64,000 bases of DNA from Massilia sp. 9I (GCF_902506415.1 NZ_LR733275.1:1524448-1588447); one strand, 5' to 3'; positions 35,184-44,092 are shown, numbered from the stretch's first letter. Notes: generated by a model from the letters alone, not told the origin. Program-made: numbers and translations.

Positions 35184-36347
35184 TTACTGCGGAACGATGC
35201 GCAGCAGGCTGCCCTGCGCCTCATCGGTCAATGCATACAGCTGCCCATCCGGCCCCTGGCGCACGTCGCGCACGCGCTTGCCGATCTCCAGGCGTTCCTG
35301 CTTCACCACCTTGCCCTGGGCGTCGAACGCCACCCGGCGGATGTCCTTGGACGCCAGCCCGCCCGAGAACAGGCTGCCCTGCCATTGCGGGAAGCCCTTG
35401 CCGGTGTACCAGGCCAGGCCCGAGGGCGCCGGCGACGGCACCCAGGCCACCAGCGGCTGCACCATGCCCGGCACCACTTTCACGCCGATCGGCTCGCGCG
35501 AACGGTAGTCGGCGCCATAGCTCTGCAGCGGCCAGCCGTAGTTCTTGCCGCCTTCGATCAGGTTGATTTCGTCGCCGCCGCGCGGACCGTGTTCGCTGGC
35601 CCAGACGCGGCCCTGGGGATCGACCGTCAGGCCCTGGATGTTGCGGTGGCCGATGCTCCACAGCTCCGGCAGCGCGCCTTGCTGGCCCGCCAGCGGATTG
35701 CCCGGCGCCGGCTTGCCGTCGGCCGTGAGGCGCAGGATGGCGCCGTTGTCGCTGCCCAGGTTCTGGGCCTGCTCGCGCGCCAGCATATTGCCGACGCGCT
35801 GGGGCGGATTGCCGCCGTCGCCGATGCTCATCAACAGCGTGCCGTCCTTGAGGAAGACGATGCGCGAACCGAAGTGCTCGCCGCCGCTCTTCGATGGCGA
35901 CGCCGTGAACAGGGTCTTGATGCCGTGCACGCGCCTGCCGTCGAAGACGCCCTGCACCAGCACCGTCCGGTTGGCATCCATGGTCCCGCTGGCCATCGTC
36001 ATGTACACGCGCGGATTCGGTCCCTTGTCGGCCGGATGGATCGCGATGTCGAGCAGGCCGCCCTGGCCTTCGGTGAACAGGCTCGGCAAGCCTTCGACCG
36101 GAACGTTCGTGACCTGCTTGCCGCTCACCAGGTGCAGGCTGCCCTTCTTGCCGGTGACGAGCATGCGGCCGTCCGCCAGCCAGGCCATGCCCCAGGGCTG
36201 CGGCAAGCCATCGGCGACGGTTTCCAGCTTCCAGCCCTTGACCGCCGGCGGTTCGCCGCTCGGTTCCAGGCCCTGCGCCATGGCGCTCGAGCACGCCATC
36301 GTGATCAAGCTGGCAACGGACGCGGCAATTAATTGATAACTCGTCAT
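35184..36347 (-). CDS. PQQ-dependent sugar dehydrogenase-like protein (Asd/YliI type)
   Basis: A 387-residue six-bladed beta-propeller of the glucose/sorbosone dehydrogenase family (PF07995), periplasmic after a signal peptide ending SSAMA. Family segments are LPQPWGMAWLADGRMLVTGK, EGQGGLLDIAIHP, LLMSIGDGGN, ELWSIGHRNIQGLTVDPQGR, WASEHGPRGGDEINLIEGGK and NYGWPLQSYG; the GHRN and WxSEHGPRGGDE motifs match YliI. It would oxidise aldoses using PQQ. No pqq synthesis genes are nearby. GGGAGAT before the ATG supports the start. Confidence 0.9.
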   Translation of the reverse strand: MTSYQLIAASVASLITMACSSAMAQGLEPSGEPPAVKGWKLETVADGLPQPWGMAWLADGRMLVTGKKGSLHLVSGKQVTNVPVEGLPSLFTEGQGGLLDIAIHPADKGPNPRVYMTMASGTMDANRTVLVQGVFDGRRVHGIKTLFTASPSKSGGEHFGSRIVFLKDGTLLMSIGDGGNPPQRVGNMLAREQAQNLGSDNGAILRLTADGKPAPGNPLAGQQGALPELWSIGHRNIQGLTVDPQGRVWASEHGPRGGDEINLIEGGKNYGWPLQSYGADYRSREPIGVKVVPGMVQPLVAWVPSPAPSGLAWYTGKGFPQWQGSLFSGGLASKDIRRVAFDAQGKVVKQERLEIGKRVRDVRQGPDGQLYALTDEAQGSLLRIVPQ

Positions 36348-36483
36348 GAAGATATCTCCCTGGATTGGTCAAACCATTAACGAAGTGGCCTTTTTACCGC
36401 ATTTTCCTGCGTTTTCTCTGCACGTTTAACACAAGAGGCGTAGAATTCACGTTTCAGCGAACCAGCCATAAGGATCCCATCCG

Positions 36484-37026
36484 ATGATGCAACGCCGAGC
36501 ATTCCTGAAGTCTTCCCTCCTCCTTGCAGTACCCTCCCTCAGCATCCCAGCACTTGCCAAAACAGCACAAGCCGTTCCCGGCGAGCGTACCCTGCGCCTG
36601 TATAACACGCATACCGGCGAGAAGGTGAACACGACGTTCTGGGCCGACGGCGAGTTCGTGCAAGACGGGCTGAAGGACATCAACAAGGTGCTGCGCGACC
36701 ACCGCAACAACAAGGTGGCGCAGATGGATCCTGAGCTCCTGCTGCTGCTCTCCCAGCTGAACGACAAGCTGGACAACAGCAACCGTGAACTGCACATCAT
36801 TTCCGGCTACCGCTCGCCGGAGTCGAACGCCAAGCTGCACGCCGCTAGCGGCGGTGTCGCCAAGCACAGCCTGCACATGGAGGCGAAGGCCATCGACATC
36901 CGCCTGCCGGGCAAGGACCTGAAGATGCTGCACAAGGCGGCCATGTCCCTCAAGGGCGGCGGCGTCGGCTACTACGCCGATTCGCAGTTCGTCCACATGG
37001 ACACCGGCCGCGTCCGTTACTGGTGA
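36484..37026 (+). CDS. DUF882 family murein endopeptidase, MepK/YcbK-like
   Basis: A 180-residue M15-like peptidase with a twin-arginine type signal (QRRAFLKSSLLLAVPSLSIP). The zinc-binding pattern is visible as SGYRSPESNAKLH, then HSLHMEAKAIDIRLPG (His and Asp ligands) and FVHMDTGRVRYW (third His). In E. coli MepK this fold cuts mDAP-mDAP cross-links of peptidoglycan. It is first in a tight rightward set with the unknown gene at 37031 (4 bp gap) and the lipoprotein at 37825. Confidence 0.9.
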   Translation: MMQRRAFLKSSLLLAVPSLSIPALAKTAQAVPGERTLRLYNTHTGEKVNTTFWADGEFVQDGLKDINKVLRDHRNNKVAQMDPELLLLLSQLNDKLDNSNRELHIISGYRSPESNAKLHAASGGVAKHSLHMEAKAIDIRLPGKDLKMLHKAAMSLKGGGVGYYADSQFVHMDTGRVRYW

Positions 37027-37030
37027 TCCC

Positions 37031-37828
37031 ATGACGCGGCTCCTGGTCCGCGTTATTCTCAGCCTGTCCGTCCTGGCCGGGCTTCCGGCTGCACATGCCC
37101 AGACGGGCGGGCAGCCGGCGACGGTCAAGGTGCAATCTACCCGCGACCCGGTCGATAAATCCTACCGAAAAATGATCAAGGGCATGGAACGCTTCGCGCG
37201 CGAGCATGCCCTGGCGCCGAATGCGCCGCTGCGCTTCCAGTTGCTGCCGCGCCTGCCGACGGTGGACATGCGCGGCATTAGCTTGCGCATTGCCGGCGAC
37301 AGCGTCAGCGTGCCGGTCCCGATCGCGCCCGACAACAGCTTCGTCCTGCCGCGTAACGAGGTCGCGCTGCGCGAAGACGCCGCCGTGGTCGCCAACCGCA
37401 AGACCACCAGCATGACCTGGCGCGCGCAGATCATCACGCCCGGCCTGCCAGCGGGCACGCGCCGCCTGGGCGACATGCGGCTGGAGTGCATGGTCGGCGT
37501 CGAGGCCGGGCTGGTGTCCAACAGTTCGCCGCTATTCGCCTGGATCTCGAATGCACTGACCTCGCCAGATCAGGTCTGCAACAGCCCCAACGGCAATTAC
37601 CTGTTCTTCGCCGAGCGCCCCGTCTTCGCGGTGCGCCTGCGCGCAGGCGAGCGCGTTGAAACGCTTCCCTTCAACATGCTGTACGCCGGCGGCGAACAGA
37701 CCAAGGCGGACCTGCAGTACTGCGACTGCCAGGTCATGCTCGACCGCACCTTCTATGCGCCGATCTGGGACAAATCCTGGCCGGACGATACCCTGGTCGA
37801 GTTCGAATACATGGAGGACGCGCCATGA
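37031..37828 (+). CDS. exported protein of unknown function, downstream of MepK-like gene
   Basis: A 265-residue protein with a signal peptide (LLVRVILSLSVLAGLPAAHA). The body is beta-rich with a conserved-looking LRFQLLPRLPTVDMRGISLR block, four cysteines including a YCDCQ motif near the C-terminus, and an acidic end. I recognise no named domain. It starts 4 bp after the MepK-like gene and overlaps the following lipoprotein gene by 4 bp, so the three are one transcription unit with a probable cell-envelope role. Confidence 0.72.
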   Translation: MTRLLVRVILSLSVLAGLPAAHAQTGGQPATVKVQSTRDPVDKSYRKMIKGMERFAREHALAPNAPLRFQLLPRLPTVDMRGISLRIAGDSVSVPVPIAPDNSFVLPRNEVALREDAAVVANRKTTSMTWRAQIITPGLPAGTRRLGDMRLECMVGVEAGLVSNSSPLFAWISNALTSPDQVCNSPNGNYLFFAERPVFAVRLRAGERVETLPFNMLYAGGEQTKADLQYCDCQVMLDRTFYAPIWDKSWPDDTLVEFEYMEDAP

Positions 37829-38130
37829 AGCGCACCGCATTGTCCTTCTGCGCCCTGCTCCTGCTGGCCGGCTGCGCCAGCACGTCCGCGCCGCCCGGCA
37901 CGCAGGTGGCGGCCGAGCGCCTGCAGCAGGCCGTCGTTCCTGGCACGACCACCAAGGCGCAATTGCTGGCCGCCTTCGGTCCGACCAAGAGCGTCGTGTT
38001 CGACAGCGGCTACGAAACCTGGGTCTACCAGTCGCCGGCGGGCGGCGGACGCTTCGCCGAGTTCGTCGTGCTGATCAATCCTGCCGGTATCGTCACCAAG
38101 ACGCGTACGCGCGAGGCGGACCAGCCCTGA
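37825..38130 (+). CDS. small BamE/SmpA-like lipoprotein
   Basis: A 101-residue lipoprotein: signal TALSFCALLLLAG then Cys (lipobox LLAGC). The mature part has VPGTTTKAQLLAAFGPTKSV and YETWVYQS, the short alpha-beta pattern of BamE/SmpA/OmlA-type domains (GxTxxxVxxxFGxP). ATGA overlap with the gene before it. It is shorter than true BamE and is probably a paralogue rather than the Bam complex subunit. Confidence 0.75.
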   Translation: MKRTALSFCALLLLAGCASTSAPPGTQVAAERLQQAVVPGTTTKAQLLAAFGPTKSVVFDSGYETWVYQSPAGGGRFAEFVVLINPAGIVTKTRTREADQP

Positions 38131-38218
38131 GGACAGGGCGCCTCCTATTACCTGCCGGGTAATTGGCGGTCCGCGCCGGAGGAAGGACACTGAAGGCTCC
38201 ATCTTTCAAGGAGCCGAC

Positions 38219-38641
38219 ATGAAACACCTTCTTCCTTCCAAATTCCTGCAACGCGTGCTGCTGGCCGATGCGCTTGTCAGCATGCTCGTTGCAGCTCTCC
38301 AGCTGGGGCTCACGCGCAGCCTGGCGGGCTTGCTGGGCCTATCCCACGACGTGCTGTTCGAATCCGGCGTCTTCCTGGTCGGCTACGCCTTGCTGCTGGT
38401 CTGGCTCGCGCGCGGCAAGCCGGTACCGTCACTGCTGCTCTGGGGACTCGTGATCGGCAACGCCGGCTGGGCGCTCGGCTGCGTGGCGGTTGGCGTGGCC
38501 GACCAGCCGGGCGTGCTCGGTGTCGCCTTCCTGCTGGCCCAGGCGCTGACGGTGCTAGTGTTTGCCGGCCTCGAATTCGCCGGCATCAGGGCTTCCACGG
38601 TGACAGGCGGCGTGAACGCGACAGGCGCCGCGCTGCGTTGA
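38219..38641 (+). CDS. four-helix membrane protein, function unknown
   Basis: A 140-residue protein with four hydrophobic segments (about residues 12-35, 52-68, 74-96, 102-122) and short loops. AAGGAG lies eight bases before the ATG. No family is recognised with confidence; small proteins of this pattern are common near envelope genes. It lies 88 bp after the lipoprotein gene, with its own possible promoter. Confidence 0.65.
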   Translation: MKHLLPSKFLQRVLLADALVSMLVAALQLGLTRSLAGLLGLSHDVLFESGVFLVGYALLLVWLARGKPVPSLLLWGLVIGNAGWALGCVAVGVADQPGVLGVAFLLAQALTVLVFAGLEFAGIRASTVTGGVNATGAALR

Positions 38642-38683
38642 AGAAGTGCAGGCCTGCCTTGCGTATCCGCCGGAGCGGATTCG

Positions 38684-39271
38684 TCAAGGCATGCCGAGCG
38701 TCGACATGTCCCAAGGGCTTCGGTCTTCAGGAAAAACAAGTTGGGCATTATCCTTAAGCATATGCCCCAGTATGGTCCTGAGCAGATCGAGTGCAAGCGT
38801 CAATGCCTGCATTGAACCCGCGCCGAAAATGTCAGGATAACGTCCATCGACGCCATCCAGGCATGCCGGACAAGCCCACGTGCGTTCGTCGACTTGATAT
38901 GGCTCGCCGATTTTTGCCTCGATGATCGTTTCGGTGCCGTCGGCGTGCAGCCATAAAATGCGCTCGGAGGCGATGAACTTAGGTGTTTCAATGCGGCGGG
39001 GAACCACCTCTCCCCGCACCCTGCCGGCCGAAGGCGGACGGCTTTTCAGCATGATCATGAAGCGCTCGAAGTTGTCCCGCAGAGCATCCTCATCGGCGTA
39101 TTTTGCGAAGAACGCACCATACAGTCCGCGCGCGGCATCGTCGTCGCCAGGCTGTGGCCGCGCCACGCCCAGATCATCGGCCATCCAGTCGGTGACGGCC
39201 TCAAGATCGCCGCCGATCCTGGCGGCGCCGTAAATGTAGCGCCCCATGCCTTCGAAGTTCATCGTTGCCAT
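38684..39271 (-). CDS. uncharacterised cytosolic protein with conserved C-terminal domain
   Basis: A 195-residue soluble acidic protein. The N-terminal 90 residues are helical (YGAFFAKYADEDALRDNFER). The C-terminal part reads as a separate small alpha-beta domain: RRIETPKFIASERILWLHAD, then EAKIGEPYQVDERTWACPAC, then GAGSMQALTLALDLLRTIL. The latter half resembles a domain of unknown function found next to toxin-immunity genes (DUF6968-like), but this is from memory and weak. The stop of the leftward DUF2059-like gene is only 3 bp from its start codon, so the two are on the same strand but in the order 39275 first, then 38684. Confidence 0.6.
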   Translation of the reverse strand: MATMNFEGMGRYIYGAARIGGDLEAVTDWMADDLGVARPQPGDDDAARGLYGAFFAKYADEDALRDNFERFMIMLKSRPPSAGRVRGEVVPRRIETPKFIASERILWLHADGTETIIEAKIGEPYQVDERTWACPACLDGVDGRYPDIFGAGSMQALTLALDLLRTILGHMLKDNAQLVFPEDRSPWDMSTLGMP

Positions 39272-39274
39272 GCT

Positions 39275-39814
39275 TCAGCGCTTCTCTTTGTTGATCATCT
39301 GCAGCAGCTTGAAGGCTTCGCTCTCGATCGCCGGCTGCGCATCCGCCAGAGCCTTGCTGGCATTGACATAGGCGGCGCGCGTGCGTTCTTTCTTTTCTTC
39401 CGGCGGCACCACCGGCTTCGTGCCCGGGAACATGATCTGCGCGCTGCTGTTGTACCTGGCCTGGATGACTTTCTTGCCGTAGGGCGTGTTATAGAAGCGG
39501 GTCATCTCGGTGGCCGTGTCAGCGGAGATGACGGGCGCGAGCGGCGCGGCGAGGCGGCGGTACACCTCGGCCGGCGGCGTCCTGTCGAGCTTGGCGAAGA
39601 CCTCCTTGCGCTGGGCTTCGCTCGGGTAGCGGCTGCGTCCGGCGACGCCCCGCAGAACCTTTTCGACCTGCATGGAGGCAAGCAGGTCTTCCACGGCTTT
39701 CACATGGGCGGGATTGGTCGCCGCAGCCTGCGACGGGGCAGCGGCGGGCGCGGCGAACGCGGCGTTGCCGGCGACCAGGGAAAGACCGAGCAGGGCGTGG
39801 ACAGCAAACTTCAT
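39275..39814 (-). CDS. DUF2059-like exported protein
   Basis: A 179-residue protein with a signal peptide (VHALLGLSLVAGNAAFAAPA). The segment PVISADTATEMTRFYNTPYG then KKVIQARYN matches the FYxTPxGKK core of DUF2059 proteins. The chain is otherwise helical and ends basic (INKEKR). AAAGGAAA precedes the ATG at 39814. An open frame extending to 41335 in the same phase is antisense to the M20 gene and is not used. Function unknown; probably periplasmic. Confidence 0.8.
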   Translation of the reverse strand: MKFAVHALLGLSLVAGNAAFAAPAAAPSQAAATNPAHVKAVEDLLASMQVEKVLRGVAGRSRYPSEAQRKEVFAKLDRTPPAEVYRRLAAPLAPVISADTATEMTRFYNTPYGKKVIQARYNSSAQIMFPGTKPVVPPEEKKERTRAAYVNASKALADAQPAIESEAFKLLQMINKEKR

Positions 39815-39943
39815 GCGTTTCCTTTCAATGAGGATGTGATCGCGGTCCAGTGTAGGGGAGTTGTTGCTCTGCTCGCAAGCGTGTTTTGTTGCGTGCTCTT
39901 GACCGTAGTAAAGTTGTGCATCCCCACCGCATAGGATGCCCAC

Positions 39944-41245
39944 ATGCCGCGCAAGCTCGCCCTTTCCTTTGTATTGACAAGCCTTCTCGCCACTGGCGCC
40001 CATGCTCAGAGCCTGTCCCCGGTCGAGCAGCGCATCGCCGCCGAGGTCAAGGCCTGGCAACCGGAAGCCATCAACCTGCTCGAGCGCAGCGCGCGCATCA
40101 ACAGCGGCACCCTGAACCTGGCCGGCGTGCGCGCCACCGGTGAAGTGTTCCGCAAGGAGCTGGAGGCGCTCGGCTTCAAGACGGTCTGGATCGACATGCC
40201 GCGCGCGATGGGCCGCGCCGGCCACCTGGTCGCCAACCGCACGGGCAAACAGGGCAAGCGCCTGCTGCTGCTCGGCCACCTCGACACCGTGTTCGAAGCC
40301 GACGCGCCGGGTCCGCTGTGGGAACGCGAGAGCGACACCACCGCGCGCGGCCAGGGCGTGGGCGACATGAAGGGCGGGAACGTGGTCGTGATCGCCGCCC
40401 TGCGCGCGGTGCAGCGCACGGGTGCGCTCGACAACACCACGATCACCGTGGTCTTCACCGGCGACGAGGAAGAAGCCGGTCACCCGCGCGAGATCTCGCG
40501 CCGCGACATGGTCGAGCTGGCCAAGCTGAGCGACGTGGCCCTGAGTTTCGAAGGCGCCGTCACCGGACCAGGCGGCCAGCCGATGGCGACAGTCGGGCGC
40601 CGCGCCACCGCCAGCTTCGACCTCGACGTCACCGGTCGCCAGGGCCACTCGCAAGGCGTGTTCGGCAATGCGGGCTATGGCGCCGTGTACGAGGCGGCGC
40701 GCATCCTCGACGGATTCCGCCAGCAAGTGGTGGAGCCGGGCCTCACCTTCAACCCGGGCGTGATCCTGGGCGGCACCGACGTCGCCTACGACGAGGCGAA
40801 TGCGAAAGGCACGGCTGCCGGCAAGACCAACGTCATCGCCAACAAGGTGGTCGTGCGCGGCGACCTGCGCTACCTCGACTACGCCCAGCGTGACCGCGCC
40901 CACGCGCGCATGCGCGAGATCGTCGGCCAGAGCCTGCCGGGCGCCAGCGCCTCGATTACTTTCCGCGATTCCTATCCGCCGATGGCGGTCACGCCCGGCA
41001 ACCTGAAGCTGCTGGAGCTGTATTCGCAGGCCAGCAGCGACGCCGGCCTGGGCACGGTGGGCGCGGTGCCGCCGACCGCGCGCGGCGCCGGCGACATCCA
41101 GTTCGTGGCGCCGCTGGTCGACAGCCTCGATGGCCTGGGCGCGAGTGGCGGCGGGGCGCATTCGCCCAACGAGCGGGTCGACCTGACCTCGATGGAGCGC
41201 TCCGCGATCCGTGCCGCACTGTTGATGTACCGCCTGACGCGCTAA
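39944..41245 (+). CDS. M20 family metallopeptidase (carboxypeptidase G2-like), exported
   Basis: A 433-residue two-zinc peptidase with a signal peptide (LALSFVLTSLLATGAHAQ). The metal and catalytic residues are present: LLGHLDTVFE (H112, D114), GVGDMKGG (bridging D141), FTGDEEEAG (general base and ligand at E175/E176) and the C-terminal HSPNERVDL. The dimerisation domain contains GRQGHSQGVFGNAGYG. Members cut C-terminal amino acids from peptides or folate-like substrates; the exact substrate is unknown. It is divergent from the DUF2059-like gene. Confidence 0.93.
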   Translation: MPRKLALSFVLTSLLATGAHAQSLSPVEQRIAAEVKAWQPEAINLLERSARINSGTLNLAGVRATGEVFRKELEALGFKTVWIDMPRAMGRAGHLVANRTGKQGKRLLLLGHLDTVFEADAPGPLWERESDTTARGQGVGDMKGGNVVVIAALRAVQRTGALDNTTITVVFTGDEEEAGHPREISRRDMVELAKLSDVALSFEGAVTGPGGQPMATVGRRATASFDLDVTGRQGHSQGVFGNAGYGAVYEAARILDGFRQQVVEPGLTFNPGVILGGTDVAYDEANAKGTAAGKTNVIANKVVVRGDLRYLDYAQRDRAHARMREIVGQSLPGASASITFRDSYPPMAVTPGNLKLLELYSQASSDAGLGTVGAVPPTARGAGDIQFVAPLVDSLDGLGASGGGAHSPNERVDLTSMERSAIRAALLMYRLTR

Positions 41246-41333
41246 AGGGGCGCACACCGCTGACGCACGCGAATGGCAAGGCCTGCCGTTTCGCTGGCAG
41301 AATGCAGTACTGGACGAACATCGGGGAGCTGTC

Positions 41334-42788
41334 ATGCGTGCGTGGACTTACCTGTTGATCCTGATCGCCTTCTGCCTGAGCGCTTGCGGTGGAGGCGGCG
41401 GCAATCCCGGCACGCCCGGCCCATCGACACCGCCGCCGAGCGCCACCACCGGCTCGCTGGCCGTCACTATCAGCGGCCTGCCGGCGGGCGTTAATGCCTC
41501 GGTGCGCGTCATGGGTCCCGCCAGCTACCAGCAAGACCTGACCGCGTCGCAAACCCTGTCCGGTCTGACGCCAGGCACCTACACCTTGGCTGGACCACCC
41601 ATCACTGCTGGCGGCGTCACCTATACGCCCTTCCCTAGCGGACAAAGCGCGGTTGTCAACGCTGGCACCACGACCAACGCCACCATCGCCTACACCGGCG
41701 CGAGCGTGAATATCGCGCTGAGTCAAGTGGTGGCCAACCTCGACAACCCGACCTACCTCACCGCGCCAGCAGGAGATGCGCGCCTGTTCGTGGTCGAGCG
41801 CCCAGGGCGCATCCGCATCGTCGAGAACGGCAATACGCTCGGCATACCCTTCCTCGACATCAGCAGCCGCGTGTTCACGGGCGGAGAAGGTGGCCTGCTG
41901 TCGATGGCCTTCGATCCGGATTACGCTCGCAATGGCTACTTCTATATCTATTACACCGATCCGCAGCAGAATATCGTAATCGAGCGCCTCAGCGTGGGCA
42001 GCAACGCCAACCAGGCCGACCCAACCTCGAGCCTGCCGATCCTGCGCATTGCGCACCCGACCTACACCAACCATTTCGGCGGCCAACTCGCCTTCGGCCC
42101 GGATGGCAACCTGTTCATCGGTACCGGTGACGGCGGCGGTGCCGGTGACCCGCTCGGCAATGCCCAGAATTTGAATTCCCTACTCGGCAAGCTGCTGCGA
42201 ATCGATGTGCGCGGCGCATCCGCCGTCCAGCCCTACACTATCCCCCGTGGCAACCCCTATAACAGCCAGCCCAACCGGCGCGCCGAAATCTGGGCCTCGG
42301 GACTACGCAACCCGTGGCGCTTCTCCTTCTCGTCGGGAATGATTTTCCTTAGCGATGTGGGACAGGACCGGCGCGAAGAGGTGAACATCAACGCTGCCGA
42401 CGCGGGCGGGCTCAATTTCGGCTGGAACACAATGGAAGGTACGCTCTGCTACAACGCCACCACCTGCGACCGCACAGGCCTGATCCTTCCTGCCTTCGAA
42501 TACGATCACGGCACCAACGACGCCAACGGCTGCTCGATCACGGGCGGCTTCGTCTACCGCGGCAGTGCCATTCCGAACCTCGGAGCCGTATACTTCTATT
42601 CCGACTACTGCCGCGGTTTCCTGAAAAGCTTCCGCCCCATGGGCGGCAGTAATGTTGGTGAGCAACGCGAGTGGAACGTAGGCAACGTCGGCAATGTGGT
42701 CTCCTTCGGCGAGGACGGACAGGGCGAGATGTACCTTCTGACGTCGGGCGGAATCGTCTATAAAATCGTCAGGTCGACCACTCCCTGA
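41334..42788 (+). CDS. sugar dehydrogenase-like (PQQ propeller) lipoprotein with N-terminal low-complexity domain
   Basis: A 484-residue lipoprotein: signal AWTYLLILIAFCLSA then Cys, followed by GGGGGNPGTPGPSTPPP spacer. Residues about 40-125 form a small beta domain with threonine/glycine repeats. From about 130 a glucose/sorbosone dehydrogenase propeller follows: NPTYLTAPAGDARLFVVERP, GEGGLLSMAFDPDYARNGYF, HFGGQLAFGPDGNLFIGTGD, SGLRNPWRFSF, FLSDVGQDRREEVN and NFGWNTMEG. Compared with the gene at 35184 it has GLRNPWR instead of GHRN and lacks the SEHGPRGGDE motif, so it belongs to the other branch (hedgehog-interacting/YliI-distant) and sugar oxidation is less certain. Confidence 0.87.
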   Translation: MRAWTYLLILIAFCLSACGGGGGNPGTPGPSTPPPSATTGSLAVTISGLPAGVNASVRVMGPASYQQDLTASQTLSGLTPGTYTLAGPPITAGGVTYTPFPSGQSAVVNAGTTTNATIAYTGASVNIALSQVVANLDNPTYLTAPAGDARLFVVERPGRIRIVENGNTLGIPFLDISSRVFTGGEGGLLSMAFDPDYARNGYFYIYYTDPQQNIVIERLSVGSNANQADPTSSLPILRIAHPTYTNHFGGQLAFGPDGNLFIGTGDGGGAGDPLGNAQNLNSLLGKLLRIDVRGASAVQPYTIPRGNPYNSQPNRRAEIWASGLRNPWRFSFSSGMIFLSDVGQDRREEVNINAADAGGLNFGWNTMEGTLCYNATTCDRTGLILPAFEYDHGTNDANGCSITGGFVYRGSAIPNLGAVYFYSDYCRGFLKSFRPMGGSNVGEQREWNVGNVGNVVSFGEDGQGEMYLLTSGGIVYKIVRSTTP

Positions 42789-42803
42789 GTTTAGAATAGA
42801 GAA

Positions 42804-43247
42804 ATGGCACGCTTACAACTCACCTTCCCCGAAGACCAGTTCTACTATTCCACCCCGATGTCGGTGCGCGTCACCGACATCAATGCCGCCAACCACCTCG
42901 GCAACGACTCGATGATCTCAATGATCTCCGAGGCGCGGGCGCGCTTCCTGTTCGAATTCGGCGTGGCCGAGACCGAACGCGACGGCACCGGCATCATCGT
43001 CACCGACCTTGCCACCACCTACCGCGCCGAGGCGCATGCGCGCGACCAGCTGCTGTTCGAGGTAGGGGTCATGGACTTTAACAAGTACGGCGGCGACATC
43101 ATCTTCCGCATCACCCGGCCACGCGACCGCACGCTGATCGCCATGGCCAAATCGGGCTTCGTGTTCTACAACTACAAGAGCAGCGAAGTCGTGATGATGC
43201 CGGAGGAGTTCCAACGCAAGTTTGACCGGGTAAACTGGGTCGACTGA
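42804..43247 (+). CDS. acyl-CoA thioesterase, hotdog fold (4HBT/FadM-like)
   Basis: A 147-residue thioesterase. The hotdog core is seen as VRVTDINAANHLGNDSMISM, ISEARARFLFEFGV and TDLATTYRAEAHARDQLLFE, with the central Asn-His in place of the more usual Asp nucleophile region of 4HBT enzymes. It starts 15 bp after the propeller lipoprotein and may be co-transcribed. A decayed copy of its 3' third is found at 43681-43836. Confidence 0.87.
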   Translation: MARLQLTFPEDQFYYSTPMSVRVTDINAANHLGNDSMISMISEARARFLFEFGVAETERDGTGIIVTDLATTYRAEAHARDQLLFEVGVMDFNKYGGDIIFRITRPRDRTLIAMAKSGFVFYNYKSSEVVMMPEEFQRKFDRVNWVD

Positions 43248-43282
43248 ACCGGTTTTGCCGAATTGACCGTCAGGGCGCACCA

Positions 43283-43621
43283 ATGCGGATAGCCACCATA
43301 CGAACGGCATTCAAGGCTATCGCCATTTACGTTGCCCTGTCCGCTGTCTTTGCACTGCTCTGGCTAGCTTTCGCGTACCCTGACCTTCCGACCAGTCCCA
43401 CACAATGGGCCGCTGTTTTCCTGCTCGCGTTGCCGGCGCAACTGCTGTTCGAATGGCTGGCGTCTCGCTTCTGGAATACGCGGCTAACGAAAATCGTCGA
43501 TGAGCGCACCGCCGGACAGCGCCTGTCGTTGCTGCGCATTGGGTATGGGCTCGTAGTGACCGTGGCCGGTCTCGGCCTGGTGTTTGCGGTCGGCTACGTG
43601 TTGAAAACGCTGTTCGGCTAG
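43283..43621 (+). CDS. small membrane protein, three helices, function unknown
   Basis: A 112-residue protein with hydrophobic stretches at about residues 10-30, 41-58 and 85-108 separated by a charged loop (NTRLTKIVDERTAGQRLSLL). No family recognised. It lies between the intact thioesterase gene and the decayed thioesterase copy, so it may have been carried along with the duplication. Confidence 0.6.
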   Translation: MRIATIRTAFKAIAIYVALSAVFALLWLAFAYPDLPTSPTQWAAVFLLALPAQLLFEWLASRFWNTRLTKIVDERTAGQRLSLLRIGYGLVVTVAGLGLVFAVGYVLKTLFG

Positions 43622-43680
43622 CGGGACGGGCCCGCCCTCAGCTCCTGCGACTCAGCCCAACAACCTTCTCGGCCTCTACC

Positions 43681-43836
43681 TGGCGCCTCACCCGCCCGTG
43701 CGACCGCAAGCGAATCGCCATGGCCAAGTTGGGCTTCGTTTTCTACAACGACAAGAGCAGCGAGGTCGTGATGATGCCGGAGCAATTCCAGCGCAAATTC
43801 GACCAAGTCAGTCGGGCGACTAAGAATTGCTGGTAA
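43681..43836 (+). pseudogene. remnant of a thioesterase gene (duplicate 3' end of the gene at 42804)
   Basis: Reading the plus strand from 43681 gives RLTRPCDRKRIAMAKLGFVF and on to KSSEVVMMPEQFQRKFDQV before a stop at 43834. This is nearly the same as residues about 100-143 of the intact thioesterase (TRPRDRTLIAMAKSGFVFYN, then KSSEVVMMPEEFQRKF). The similarity is also clear at DNA level over about 130 bp. The frame before 43681 is not thioesterase-like and there is no start, so the copy is broken. It marks an old tandem duplication next to the low-GC region. Confidence 0.8.
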
Positions 43837-44092
43837 TGGCAATTAGGATGTGTACATAGCCAACGAACAACAGTCCGGCATAGAGGGATTTTCGCAAATA
43901 CGCTCGTTCTTCAGCTGGATCTCTACGGGTGAACAGGCGTGTCCAAGTCCCTGCGAAGTCATGTAGATGATCGACCAGGGTGTTCTTGCGGCCTCTTCGC
44001 AGCCGCATATACCGGAACATGAAGACCCCACATGCGCTAATCGCTATGACGGCCGGCGCAAGCAAAATCGCGCCTACTATCCACACAAACAT
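43820..44092 (-). CDS. small two-helix membrane protein, function unknown
   Basis: A 90-residue protein: an N-terminal helix (VWIVGAILLAPAVIAISACG), a basic loop with YMRLRRGRKNTLVDHLHDF, and a C-terminal helix (SLYAGLLFVGYVHILIAITS). Base composition is lower in GC than the genes before it. Its last codons overlap the end of the thioesterase remnant on the other strand. Not recognised. Confidence 0.6.
   Translation of the reverse strand: MFVWIVGAILLAPAVIAISACGVFMFRYMRLRRGRKNTLVDHLHDFAGTWTRLFTRRDPAEERAYLRKSLYAGLLFVGYVHILIAITSNS

Noticed and set aside
39275..41335. 686-codon minus-strand frame as one gene
   Set aside because: Only its last 179 codons have a signal peptide, ribosome site and DUF2059-like motif; the rest is antisense to the M20 peptidase gene.
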